Shown: positions 56,177 to 63,954 of the stretch, in pieces
How the letters are laid out: every line of letters starts with the position of its first letter
Position numbering within the stretch: the stretch's first letter is position 1
Origin: Actinorhabdospora filicis
GTDB lineage: Bacteria > Actinomycetota > Actinomycetes > Mycobacteriales > Micromonosporaceae
Assembly: GCF_030269765.1 (NCBI RefSeq)
Contig: NZ_BSTX01000004.1
Location: 318,990-382,989 of the forward strand
Direction: 5' to 3'
Length of the DNA stretch: 64,000 nucleotides
Position numbers and translations under genes: made by a program
Notes under the pieces: model-generated
What the model saw: only the letters and a program-made list of their open reading frames with translations
Databases searched by the model: none
What the model was told of the DNA's origin: nothing

Positions 56177-57346
56177 ATGATGCGGCTGCTGCTCTTCCTC
56201 GCGATCGGTTTCGTGACCGGCGGCGTCCTGTTCGTCTCGGTCACCGGCGACGTCGACGAACTCGGCTGGTACCTCGGCCTGGGCATCCCGGTGATCGGCA
56301 TCCTGGGCTCGCTCCTGCCCATCGCCGCCATGATGCGCAAACTCCCGCAGAGCAGCCGCCTGGACATCCCCGCCGCGCTCGCCGACGGGCGCGGCGCCCT
56401 GGCCCGCGTCACGAGCTTCCGCCGCACCGGCACCTCCATCAACGACGTCCCGCTGTGCGAGGTGACCCTCGTCGTCCAGCCGCGCGAACGGGCGGCCTAC
56501 TCCACCACCTACCGCGAGCTGATGAACTCCGAGCTGCGCGCCCGCCGCCAGCCGGGGCAGGTCGTGGTCGTCGCCCGGCACGCCCTCGACCGGCCCGAGC
56601 TGGTCATCGCCGACCAGCCGGACGCGAGCTGGGCGGCCACCCTGGAGGAATCGCACGGCTCGGTGCCGGACGCCGCGCCGGTCTGGAAGGCCCCCGACAC
56701 GCCCCTGCCCGGCCAGCGCAAGCCCATCATCGGGCGGGGGGAACGCGGCCGGCCCGCGCGCATGGTCGCCTACGTCGCCCTGGCCGCCATCGGCGCCGGG
56801 ATCACCCTGGTCCCCAACTGGAGCCAGTTCCGCACCGAGGCCGCGGCGGTCTTCACCGAGCACGGCGACGACTTCACCCGCAACGACCGGCAGCGGGAGG
56901 CCGTCGAGGCGATCATCGCGGTGATGGGCCACTCCACGGTCACCCACGTCGGCTTCTACGACGGCTACGTCCTGGTCACCGGTCTCTCCGCGCCGGGCGC
57001 GGTCACCCTCGACGACTACCAGTTCCGCTACGGCGAGGCCACCCGCGAGGGCCCGACGCTGATCCAGTCCGACGACCTGTCCGGGGATACCTTCGACCTG
57101 CGCTCGGTCGACGTCTCCCGCATCCCCGAGTACGTCGCCGCCGCCATCACCGCCACCGGCATCGAGCCCGCCGAGACGCCCTATGTCGGCATCGACCGCT
57201 TCAGCGGCCCGCCCGCCATCGACGTCACCGTCCGCGACGAGTACTTCGACGGCACCTACCGCGTCGACATCTCGGGCAAGCTCGTCTACATGGACGGCGG
57301 ACGCCCCGGCTCGGCCTCCGACAAGTGGGAGAAGGAGCACAAGTAG
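56177..57346 (+). CDS. Uncharacterised membrane protein with extracytoplasmic domain
   Basis: 389 residues; not recognised. Two N-terminal hydrophobic helices (residues 1-20, 30-50), a soluble domain (about 55-180) with a DUF3592-like strand pattern (ALARVTSFRRTGTSINDVPLCEVTLVV), another helix (about 197-217, VAYVALAAIGAGITLVP), then a C-terminal domain of about 170 residues with a helix-then-strands pattern and an Asp/Lys-rich end. Starts ATGATG; either ATG could serve. Probably translated with the VanZ-RDD gene. Confidence 0.7.
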   Translation: MMRLLLFLAIGFVTGGVLFVSVTGDVDELGWYLGLGIPVIGILGSLLPIAAMMRKLPQSSRLDIPAALADGRGALARVTSFRRTGTSINDVPLCEVTLVVQPRERAAYSTTYRELMNSELRARRQPGQVVVVARHALDRPELVIADQPDASWAATLEESHGSVPDAAPVWKAPDTPLPGQRKPIIGRGERGRPARMVAYVALAAIGAGITLVPNWSQFRTEAAAVFTEHGDDFTRNDRQREAVEAIIAVMGHSTVTHVGFYDGYVLVTGLSAPGAVTLDDYQFRYGEATREGPTLIQSDDLSGDTFDLRSVDVSRIPEYVAAAITATGIEPAETPYVGIDRFSGPPAIDVTVRDEYFDGTYRVDISGKLVYMDGGRPGSASDKWEKEHK

Positions 57347-57370
57347 CGCCGCCGGGCGCACCCGGCGGCG
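57347..57370. terminator. Hairpin between convergent genes
   Basis: CGCCGCCGGG/CCCGGCGGCG, 10-bp perfect stem with loop CGCA, directly after the stop at 57346. Confidence 0.65.
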
Positions 57371-57387
57371 TCATGCGCTCGAAGGGG

Positions 57388-57591
57388 CTAGTGCCCGCCC
57401 GCGTAGGACTCGGTCCGGGTGGGAACCGGCGGCGAGTAGGTCCAGTTCAGGGACTCCACCGGCAGCGGGAACTGCACGTCGTCGCCGAAGGGCGAGCTGG
57501 AGGCGGCGAACGGCGAGGCCAGCTCGGTGACCGCCAGGTGCCCGGCCTTGACCGGCTTGACGCGGGACTTCTTCACGACAGAGGACGCCAT
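57388..57591 (-). CDS. Small hypothetical protein (67 residues), peptide-precursor-like
   Basis: Not recognised. Basic N-terminus (MASSVVKKSRVKPVKAG), a central acidic/hydrophobic part (FGDDVQFPLPVESLNW) and a Tyr/Pro/Thr-rich tail (TYSPPVPTRTESYAGGH). Nearly every codon ends in G or C, as in real genes here, so it is probably translated. GAGACT six bases before the ATG could be a weak leaderless -10; otherwise it is the distal gene after DUF2785 (48 bases away, same strand). The leader/tail layout could suit a modified-peptide precursor, but no modification enzymes are nearby. Confidence 0.55.
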   Translation of the reverse strand: MASSVVKKSRVKPVKAGHLAVTELASPFAASSSPFGDDVQFPLPVESLNWTYSPPVPTRTESYAGGH

Positions 57592-57639
57592 GGGGTCAGT
57601 CTCCCACGGGGGTGCCGCCGGTGACCGCGAAGGTGGCGA

Positions 57640-58428
57640 TCATCCCGTGAACGGCCAGACCACGCCCATCGTGTCCGCCAGCGCGTCCAGGACCACCGCG
57701 CGATGCGGCACCCGCGGCACCTCGCCGCCCGCCCCCATCGGCCCCCGGTCCACCGTCACGTAGACGCCCCGCAGGGTCCGCATCGCGTTCGACACCACCG
57801 GCATCGGGCGGATCCGCTCCCGCCCGGCGAACAACGCCGCCACCGGCGCCAGCCACGCCGTGGCCTGCGCCTCGGAGAGCTCCGGGCGCACCAGCGCGCG
57901 CGTCAGCGCCAGCGAGAGGCGCTCGTCCTCCATGTCACGCCACACGAACTCCGTCGGCGCCACCAGCCGGGCCGCGCCCAGCTCCAGCATCGCCACCGGA
58001 TCCCCCTCCGGATGCCCGGCGATCGTGCCCAGCAGGTCGGCGCCGTGCGCCACCGCGTGCAGCCAGCCCAGCTCGGGGTCCTTGCCGCGCAGGTCCTCCT
58101 CGGCGGCGAACCACGCGGCGAAAGCCGCCGTCCACTCCGGGCGCAGCACCCCCTGGGACACCACGCAGTCCAGGATCAGCGGCGCGAAGGTCCGCGCCTG
58201 GATCTCCGGATCAGCGAAGCGGCCCGCCATCTCATCGCCCAGCGCGGCCATCGCGGGCGCGTCCAGCACGCCCCGCCCGATCCACGTCGCCAGGACCGCG
58301 TAGGCCTTCCCGTCCCGCAGCCCCGGGTCGGGCGAGCGCAGGTCCGCGCTCATCGCCGCCACCGCGCCCGGCAGGTCATCCGGGACGGCGTAGCCGGCGT
58401 TCATGATCGTCTCGTAGTCGTATGTCAC
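57640..58428 (-). CDS. DUF2785-family protein
   Basis: 262 residues, all-helical, no signal peptide. DGKAYAVLATWIGRGVLDAPAM, ELGWLHAVAHGADLLGTIAGHP and the final VDRGPMGAGGEVPRVPHRAVVLDALADT fit DUF2785, a family of unknown function found in diverse bacteria. The start GTG at 58428 stands six bases after TATGGT on the minus strand. Confidence 0.75.
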   Translation of the reverse strand: MTYDYETIMNAGYAVPDDLPGAVAAMSADLRSPDPGLRDGKAYAVLATWIGRGVLDAPAMAALGDEMAGRFADPEIQARTFAPLILDCVVSQGVLRPEWTAAFAAWFAAEEDLRGKDPELGWLHAVAHGADLLGTIAGHPEGDPVAMLELGAARLVAPTEFVWRDMEDERLSLALTRALVRPELSEAQATAWLAPVAALFAGRERIRPMPVVSNAMRTLRGVYVTVDRGPMGAGGEVPRVPHRAVVLDALADTMGVVWPFTG

Positions 58429-58440
58429 CGCCGCACCATA
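58429..58440 (-). promoter_or_regulatory. Leaderless-type promoter of the DUF2785 gene
   Basis: TATGGT (58440-58435), 6 bases, GTG at 58428. Confidence 0.6.
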
Positions 58441-58514
58441 GGTCGCCCGGGTGACTCCCGACAGCGAATAACCGCCCCCGGACGCGTCACTCCCGGTCAC
58501 CCTCCGCCCCGGCG

Positions 58515-58527
58515 TACCTTTGACGGG
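58515..58527 (+). promoter_or_regulatory. Leaderless-type promoter of the helicase-associated gene
   Basis: TACCTT (58515-58520), 7 bases, ATG at 58528. Confidence 0.6.
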
Positions 58528-60819
58528 ATGTCCGCACCCGTCCAGCCGGGCGACCAGCTCGCGACCCGGTTGCGCCGCATGTCCGACGAAGCGCTCGCCG
58601 GCCTGCTCCGCGACCGTCCCGACCTCGCCGTACCCGAGCCCGCCGATTTCACCGCGCTCGCCGCGCGCGCCGCCGCACGCGCCTCGGTCGCCCGTGCCCT
58701 CGACGGGCTCGACCGCCACGCGCTGCAGATCCTCGACGGCCTCCGCTACGTCGCCGGAGCGGACGGCACCGCCGACCTCGACGCGCTCCTCAAACTCGCC
58801 CCCGGCACCGAGGACGTGCTGGCCGCTGTGGACCGCCTGCGCGGCCTGGCGCTGGTGTGGGGCAACGACGACGCCATCCACATCGCGCCCGCCGTCGCCG
58901 ACCTCGCCGGGCCCTACGTCGCCGGGCTCGGGCGTCCCGCGCTCGACCTCGGCGAGGACGTCGCCGCCGTGGTCGCCGACCCCGCGACGCTGCGCCGCAC
59001 CATCCTCACCGCGCCCCCCGCCGCGCGCGCCGTCCTCGAACGCCTCGCCGCCGACGGGCCCATCGGCTCGGTCAGCACCGGATCCCTGCGCGACGAGGCG
59101 GGCGACACCCCGCTGCGCTGGCTCGTCCGGCACAAGCTCCTCGCCCTCATCGGCGACGACACCGTCGAACTCCCGCGCGAGATCGGCGTCCTCCTGCGCC
59201 GCGACACCGGGCCCCTCGGCGCGCTGCACCCCGCGCCGCCCGCGCCCGAGGTCCCCGTCATCGCCGACCGGGCCGTGGACAACGCCGGGGCCGGGGCGGT
59301 CCTGGAGACCGTCCGCCTCGTCGAGGCCCTGCTCACCGAGCTCGCCGACCTGCCCGCGCCCGCCCTCAAGGGCGGCGGCATGGGCGTGCGCGATCTGCGC
59401 CGCCTGGGCATGGCCGCCGCCACCGAGCAGGCCGCGCTGCTGCTGGAGATCGCCTACTCCGCCGGGCTCCTCGGTGCCCATGAAGAGGAGTGGCTGCCCT
59501 CGCCCGCCTACGACGTGTGGCGCACCCAGCCCCTCGCCAACCGGTGGGTCCGGCTGGCCCGCGCCTGGCTGGCGATGCCCCGCGAGGCGGCCCTGGTCGG
59601 CGGCAAGGACGACAAGGGCAAGATCTACAACGCGCTCGCGCCCGAACTGAGCCGCACCATCGTCCCGCGCCGCCGCGCCGAGGCCCTCAAGCTCATCGCC
59701 GACCTGCCCGCCGGGAGCGCGCCCGGCACCGAGGACGTCCTCGCGCTCATCGCCTGGCACCACCCGCGCTCCCGCGACCTCGACCGCTCCCGCGCGGTCC
59801 TGCGCGAGGCCGCCGCGCTCGGCGTCCTGGCCCGCGGCGCGCTCACCACCTACGGGCGGATGCTGCTGGCGGAGCGCGGACCCGACGACGATCCCCTCGG
59901 CATCAGCGCGCCCGAGATCGACCCGGTGGTGGAGAAGCTCGACGAGCTGCTGCCCCCGCCCGTCGACGAGGTCGTCGTGCAGACCGACCTCACCATCGTC
60001 GTCCCCGGACCGCCCTCGGCGACCCTGGCCGCCGAGCTCTCGGCCATCGCCGAACGCGAATCGGCGACCGTCTACCGCGTCACCCCCGCCGCGCTGCGCC
60101 GCGCGCTGGACGCCGGGTACACCGCCGAGGACCTGCACGCCCTCGTCGCCCGCCGCTCGCGCACCGACGTCCCGCAGGCCCTCACCTACCTCATCGACGA
60201 CACCTCCCGCCGCCACGGCGGCCTGCGCGTCGGCACCGGCGGCTGCTACCTGCGCGGCGAGGACCCCGCGCTGCTCGCCGAGGTCTACGCCGACCGCCGC
60301 CTGGCGCGCTTCGCGTTCCGGCGGCTGGCGCCCACCGTGCTGATCACCCGCGCGCCCATCACCGACGTCCTGGACGCCCTGCGCGAGTACGGCTACGCGC
60401 CCGTCCCCGAGGACGCCGCCGGGGCGGCCGTGCTGACCCGCCCCACCGCCCGCCGCGCCGCGCACGCCGCCCGCCTCCCGCACGCCACCGACGCCGTCCC
60501 CCGCGTCGACGGCATCCCCTTGATCGCGCTCATCGAGCGCCTGCGCCGCCAGGACGCCCACGCCCGCAGCCGCCCGGCGGTCTCGGTGGTCGGCGACTCC
60601 TCGGCGGCCGTGGCGGTCCTCCAGCAGGCCCTGCGCGACAAGCAGCCGGTGTGGGTGGGCTACCTCGACGGGCACGGCGCGCAGGTCACCCGCAGGCTCC
60701 TGCCGGTGTCGCTGGGCGCGGGCTACCTGCGCGCCGAGGACCAGCGCACCGACACGCTGCACACGGTGGCGCTGCACCGGATCACGATGGCGACCATGGA
60801 GGACCCGGGCGCTTCCTAG
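58528..60819 (+). CDS. Helicase-associated domain protein with C-terminal WYL-like domain (Rv0862c-like)
   Basis: 763 residues. Multiple helical winged-helix-like segments in the first 420 residues, then the helicase C-terminal-type (XPB/Ssl2) region (VVVQTDLTIVVPGPPSATLAAELSAIAERESATVYRVTPAALRRAL, about 485-560) and a WYL-like end (QQALRDKQPVWVGYLDGHG, LHTVALHRI). This architecture is known from the conserved actinobacterial protein usually encoded next to XPB helicase and thought to act with it in DNA repair. Here the XPB gene is 22 kb away. Confidence 0.85.
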   Translation: MSAPVQPGDQLATRLRRMSDEALAGLLRDRPDLAVPEPADFTALAARAAARASVARALDGLDRHALQILDGLRYVAGADGTADLDALLKLAPGTEDVLAAVDRLRGLALVWGNDDAIHIAPAVADLAGPYVAGLGRPALDLGEDVAAVVADPATLRRTILTAPPAARAVLERLAADGPIGSVSTGSLRDEAGDTPLRWLVRHKLLALIGDDTVELPREIGVLLRRDTGPLGALHPAPPAPEVPVIADRAVDNAGAGAVLETVRLVEALLTELADLPAPALKGGGMGVRDLRRLGMAAATEQAALLLEIAYSAGLLGAHEEEWLPSPAYDVWRTQPLANRWVRLARAWLAMPREAALVGGKDDKGKIYNALAPELSRTIVPRRRAEALKLIADLPAGSAPGTEDVLALIAWHHPRSRDLDRSRAVLREAAALGVLARGALTTYGRMLLAERGPDDDPLGISAPEIDPVVEKLDELLPPPVDEVVVQTDLTIVVPGPPSATLAAELSAIAERESATVYRVTPAALRRALDAGYTAEDLHALVARRSRTDVPQALTYLIDDTSRRHGGLRVGTGGCYLRGEDPALLAEVYADRRLARFAFRRLAPTVLITRAPITDVLDALREYGYAPVPEDAAGAAVLTRPTARRAAHAARLPHATDAVPRVDGIPLIALIERLRRQDAHARSRPAVSVVGDSSAAVAVLQQALRDKQPVWVGYLDGHGAQVTRRLLPVSLGAGYLRAEDQRTDTLHTVALHRITMATMEDPGAS

Positions 60820-60846
60820 GGGCAGCGGGAGAGCGGCCGGCGGCCC

Positions 60847-60858
60847 TAACCTGACCGC
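60847..60858 (+). promoter_or_regulatory. Leaderless-type promoter of the WXG-like gene
   Basis: TAACCT (60847-60852), 6 bases, ATG at 60859. Confidence 0.6.
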
Positions 60859-61974
60859 ATGAGCACCGGGACGTTCAAGGTCGACCTCGGCGGGATGGGT
60901 CTCCTCGCCGCGCGCACGGGCCATTTAGCCAGGCTCACCGACGACATCGCCACGCGCGTGCGCAAGTACGCGCTGCCCGGCATCACCTCCGCCGGGACCG
61001 GCTTCTACATCGAGAGCATGAATCCCGGCCTCAAGCACCTGTGGGGCCAGGCGGAGAGCTTCGGGCGGCAGAGCGGGCGGGTGGTCGACATCCTGTCCCA
61101 GCTGATCTCCGGTGCCCGCGCCAAGTACGAGCGCAAGGACGCCGACGCCGGGGCGAGCTTCGACGCGCTCATCGACGACCTCGGCGCGCCCAACGCGCAG
61201 GCCTTCGGCGGCCGCCCCAAGCCCGCCGGGACCTCCACCGACCTCGGCTGCACCTGGCCCGAGGACCCCTACATCCGCGACGGCGCGCCCGCCGCCAACG
61301 ACAAGTACAAGTTCGAGTTCAATGTGTCCACAGGGGACCTGTTCAGCGTGTCGGCCTGGGTGAGCCAGCTCTGCGAGGCCGTCTTCGACGGCGATCCCGT
61401 GGAACTGTTCATGAAGCCCTTCATCGGCGACTGGGACGCCCTGTGGGCCTCGGGGGTGGAGTTCGAGCGCTACGGGAAGTCCCTGCTGGCCATCGGGCAC
61501 GACATGCAGTGGCTCTCCGACCAGATCCCCCGGGTCTGGGACGGCAACGCCGCCGCCAACTGCCGCGAGCAGATGCTGGACCTGGGCGGCAAGCTCGCCG
61601 CCTGCGCGCCGTCCTTCACCGCCAGCGGCAAGGCCTTCAAGGACGCCGCCGAGGACGCCTGGAACGCCTACGACTTCACCTCCGCCTGGGCCCGCGACGC
61701 CATCGACATGCTGATCCCCATCGCCGGCGCGGCCAAGAAGGTCAACTTCGTGGTCGGCAAGCTGCCCGCCGAGGCCCAGATCGGGCTGCGCGAGGTCCGC
61801 AAGCTCTACGACCGGATGTCGGGCAAGGCCGACATGATCGACCGGGCCGTCAAGGGCTACAACGCGATCCCGCAGGGCGTGAACGCCCCGGAGCTGAAGA
61901 TCCCCGGCTACAGCGTCACCCTGGGCGGCTGGTTCCACTCGTCCAAGCAGGGCCCCTACTCGGCCGGGAAGTGA
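60859..61974 (+). CDS. WXG100-superfamily-like helical protein
   Basis: 371 residues, no signal peptide. Residues about 5-105 form long amphipathic helices, and residues about 190-280 resemble a WXG hairpin (WDALWASGVEFERYGKSLLAI ... IPRVWDGNAAANCREQMLDLGG, with WDG at the turn), as in type VII (ESX) substrates. A proline/glycine-rich segment separates the two helical units, and the C-terminal 90 residues (LPAEAQIGLREVRKLYDRMSGK) are also helical. The final SKQGPYSAGK has no toxin motif. Co-transcribed with a small acidic protein 1 base downstream. Confidence 0.6.
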   Translation: MSTGTFKVDLGGMGLLAARTGHLARLTDDIATRVRKYALPGITSAGTGFYIESMNPGLKHLWGQAESFGRQSGRVVDILSQLISGARAKYERKDADAGASFDALIDDLGAPNAQAFGGRPKPAGTSTDLGCTWPEDPYIRDGAPAANDKYKFEFNVSTGDLFSVSAWVSQLCEAVFDGDPVELFMKPFIGDWDALWASGVEFERYGKSLLAIGHDMQWLSDQIPRVWDGNAAANCREQMLDLGGKLAACAPSFTASGKAFKDAAEDAWNAYDFTSAWARDAIDMLIPIAGAAKKVNFVVGKLPAEAQIGLREVRKLYDRMSGKADMIDRAVKGYNAIPQGVNAPELKIPGYSVTLGGWFHSSKQGPYSAGK

Positions 61975-61975
61975 C

Positions 61976-62293
61976 ATGACCGAATCCGCCGAGGCGATCG
62001 TGGTCCGCGTCGCGCGCGAACGCGTCCTGGACGACCTCATCGAGAACCATCCCGACGAGCTGATCCGCGAGGTCGCCCTTGAGGTGCGCAAGGGCACCCT
62101 GACCTGGTTCGACGCGATGAACAGCCCCACCTACGGCGCGGCCGTCGACGCGATGGCCGCCGCCGGGACCGAGGCGATCGCGTCGATCCCCGAACCGCTC
62201 GCCGAGGCCGAGGAGACCGCCCGCCGCATGATCGCCGAGGTCTCGGCCCACGGCGAGATCGCGCTCCGGCCCGGCTGGGAGCGGCCCACCTGA
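61976..62293 (+). CDS. Small acidic partner of the WXG-like protein
   Basis: 105 residues; not recognised. Mostly helical with heptad-like hydrophobics (AIVVRVARERVLDDLIENHP, IREVALEVRKGTLTWFDAM, LAEAEETARRMIAEV). The ATG is 2 bases after the upstream TGA, giving translational coupling. By position it could be a chaperone, immunity protein or partner of the WXG-like protein; sequence gives no decision. Confidence 0.65.
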   Translation: MTESAEAIVVRVARERVLDDLIENHPDELIREVALEVRKGTLTWFDAMNSPTYGAAVDAMAAAGTEAIASIPEPLAEAEETARRMIAEVSAHGEIALRPGWERPT

Positions 62294-62309
62294 GAGCGCC
62301 TTCAGGTTC

Positions 62310-62346
62310 CCAGCCGAATCCCAGGTTCGTCCCAGGACGGTCTCAG
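62310..62346 (+). promoter_or_regulatory. Array of four direct repeats with 11-bp spacing (OmpR/MprA-type response-regulator box)
   Basis: TCCCAG, TCCCAG, TCCCAG and TCTCAG elements have CCAG/TCAG cores at 62310, 62321, 62332 and 62343, each exactly 11 bases apart. Phased heptamers of this type are the binding sites of OmpR/PhoB-family regulators; TCTCAG resembles the mycobacterial MprA element (recalled consensus). No protein gene starts downstream on this strand before the window's last gene, which runs the other way. Confidence 0.6.
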
Positions 62347-62393
62347 AACCCGCGGCCAGTATTCGATGTACGCCTCGCGGCGACACTGAATCG

Positions 62394-62506
62394 GGGCGGG
62401 CGGCAGGTGAGTCGGAGGACTCCCAGCGATGGGAGTGCTTTCGTCAATGATCGACGAGGGGCGATGGGCGAGAGACCGACGACCTCCCTACACCTGCCGT
62501 CCGTCC
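62394..62506 (+). ncRNA. Candidate structured non-coding RNA
   Basis: A 16-bp closing helix (two G-U pairs) joins GGGCGGGCGGCAGGTG (62394-62409) to CACCTGCCGTCCGTCC (62491-62506). Inside are GTCGG/CCGAC (62411-62415 / 62476-62480), ACTCCCA-GCGA-TGGGAGT (62419-62436), a perfect stem capped by a GNRA tetraloop, and TCGTC/GACGA (62441-62445 / 62453-62457). No open reading frame with normal codon use is present. The response-regulator array lies 48 bases upstream. The 235-base gap 62294-62528 thus looks like a regulated small-RNA gene. Confidence 0.5.
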
Positions 62507-62528
62507 CAACCCATGTGACGGGTCGGCC

Positions 62529-63941
62529 CTAGCGGTACTTCTCCGGCTCCGGCAGCAGCTCGTTCATCGCGCCCGAGCGGAATCCGCGCTCGTCCACCGT
62601 GACCCGCGCCCATCCGTCCACATGCGACAGGATCTCCGGGCTCAGCTCCGCCACCAACTCCGCGTCGATCTCCACCTTCGCGCTCTCGCCCAGGTCCCGG
62701 ACGCGCAGGTCGCGCACCGGAACCCCCTTCGCCGCCAGCGCCGCCCGCAGCGCGGCCTCGGCCCGCTCCACGCGCGCCAGGCGCGCCGGGGTGATGGCGA
62801 TGCCGTAGGCGACGCGGCTGGACAGGCACGCGGCGGCGGGCTTGTCCCAGGTGGACAGTCCCCACTCCCGTGACAGCGCGCGGATCTGGCGCTTGGTGAG
62901 CCCGGCGTCCTTGAGCGGCGTGGCCGCCCCCCGCTCGTGGGCGGCGCGGATGCCGGGGCGGAAACCGGCGACGGCGTCATCGGCGTTGGTGCCGGTCGCC
63001 ACCGTCGCGTCCTTCTCGCCCGCGATGGGCCCCAGCACGTCCAGGAGCTCGGCCTTGCAGAAGTAGCAGCGGTCCCCGGCGTTGGCGCGGTAGCCGTCGC
63101 GGGCCATCTCGTCGGTGGCGGGGGTGACGTGCTCGACGCCGAGGGACGCGGCGAACTCGCGCGCGCGGTCCAGCTCCGCGGCGGGCAGGCTCGCCGAGAC
63201 GGCGGTGGCGGCGGTGACGCGGTCCGGGCCGAGGAAGCGCGCGGCGGCGGCCAGCAGGAACGCCGAATCGGCGCCGCCGGAGAAGGCCACCACGAGGTGG
63301 TCGTACCGGGCGAGGGCCTCCTCCAGCCGCGCCAGGCGCGTCCGGGTGAGGTGCTCCTCCAGCCACGCGGGGAATCCGCTCAGGTCGGCCATGGTGACCT
63401 CGGCCGACAGCTCCTCGGCGGTGTTGTTGCCGGTGAGGACGCCGATCGCGACCGCTCCCGCCGAGCGCCCGGCGGCCACGTCGGCCGGGTGGTCTCCGAT
63501 GTAGACGGACACGCCGTGCTCGCGCATCGCCTCGGCCTTCTCCTCGGCCCACACCCAGCCGATGACCTCGTCGGCCTCCAGCCCGGCGTGCTTGAGATGC
63601 CGCTCGGCGTCCGGGGCGTTCTTGCCGGTGATGACCAGGATCCGCCCGTGGTTGGCGCGGATCGCCGCGAAGGCCTCCCGCACGCCAGGCAGCAGCGGCG
63701 AGGCCGGGACTCCGTGGTCGCGGTAGATCTCGCGGTACCGCTTGACGGCGGCGTCGATCTCCTCCGCCGGGACGAACGGGGCGATCAGGTCCTCGATCGG
63801 CGGCCCGAGGTGGCCGACGATCCACTCCCCGTCGATGGCGTGTCCGGTCTCTTCGGCGACCACGGCCCACGTGGCGGCGATGCCGGGCCGGGTGTCGAAG
63901 AGGGTGAGGTCGAGATCGAAGCCGACGGCGGGTTCCTTCAC
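62529..63941 (-). CDS. larE: HAD phosphatase fused to ATP-dependent sacrificial sulfur transferase LarE
   Basis: 470 residues. Residues 1-220 are a HAD hydrolase of the phosphoglycolate-phosphatase type: GFDLDLTLFDT (nucleophile Asp), VITGKN and YIGDHPADV. Residues about 225-470 are LarE: PP-loop VVAFSGGADSAFL, CYFCKAEL and AAACLSSRVAYG. The three Cys match LarE proteins that hold a [4Fe-4S] cluster for sulfur transfer to the nickel-pincer nucleotide precursor. GTG 63941 is seven bases after TACCCT. No larA, larB or larC is in the window. The fused phosphatase may act on a nucleotide intermediate (inference). Confidence 0.85.
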   Translation of the reverse strand: MKEPAVGFDLDLTLFDTRPGIAATWAVVAEETGHAIDGEWIVGHLGPPIEDLIAPFVPAEEIDAAVKRYREIYRDHGVPASPLLPGVREAFAAIRANHGRILVITGKNAPDAERHLKHAGLEADEVIGWVWAEEKAEAMREHGVSVYIGDHPADVAAGRSAGAVAIGVLTGNNTAEELSAEVTMADLSGFPAWLEEHLTRTRLARLEEALARYDHLVVAFSGGADSAFLLAAAARFLGPDRVTAATAVSASLPAAELDRAREFAASLGVEHVTPATDEMARDGYRANAGDRCYFCKAELLDVLGPIAGEKDATVATGTNADDAVAGFRPGIRAAHERGAATPLKDAGLTKRQIRALSREWGLSTWDKPAAACLSSRVAYGIAITPARLARVERAEAALRAALAAKGVPVRDLRVRDLGESAKVEIDAELVAELSPEILSHVDGWARVTVDERGFRSGAMNELLPEPEKYR

Positions 63942-63954
63942 GGAACCGAGGGTA
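63942..63954 (-). promoter_or_regulatory. Leaderless-type promoter of the HAD-LarE gene
   Basis: TACCCT (63954-63949), 7 bases, GTG at 63941. The last 46 bases of the window show nothing further. Confidence 0.6.

Noticed and set aside
62394..62506. The structured element as a terminator of the HAD-LarE gene
   Set aside because: It is much larger than a terminator, with a GNRA loop on the plus strand, and is preceded by phased regulator boxes. A 3' end role on the minus strand is not fully excluded.
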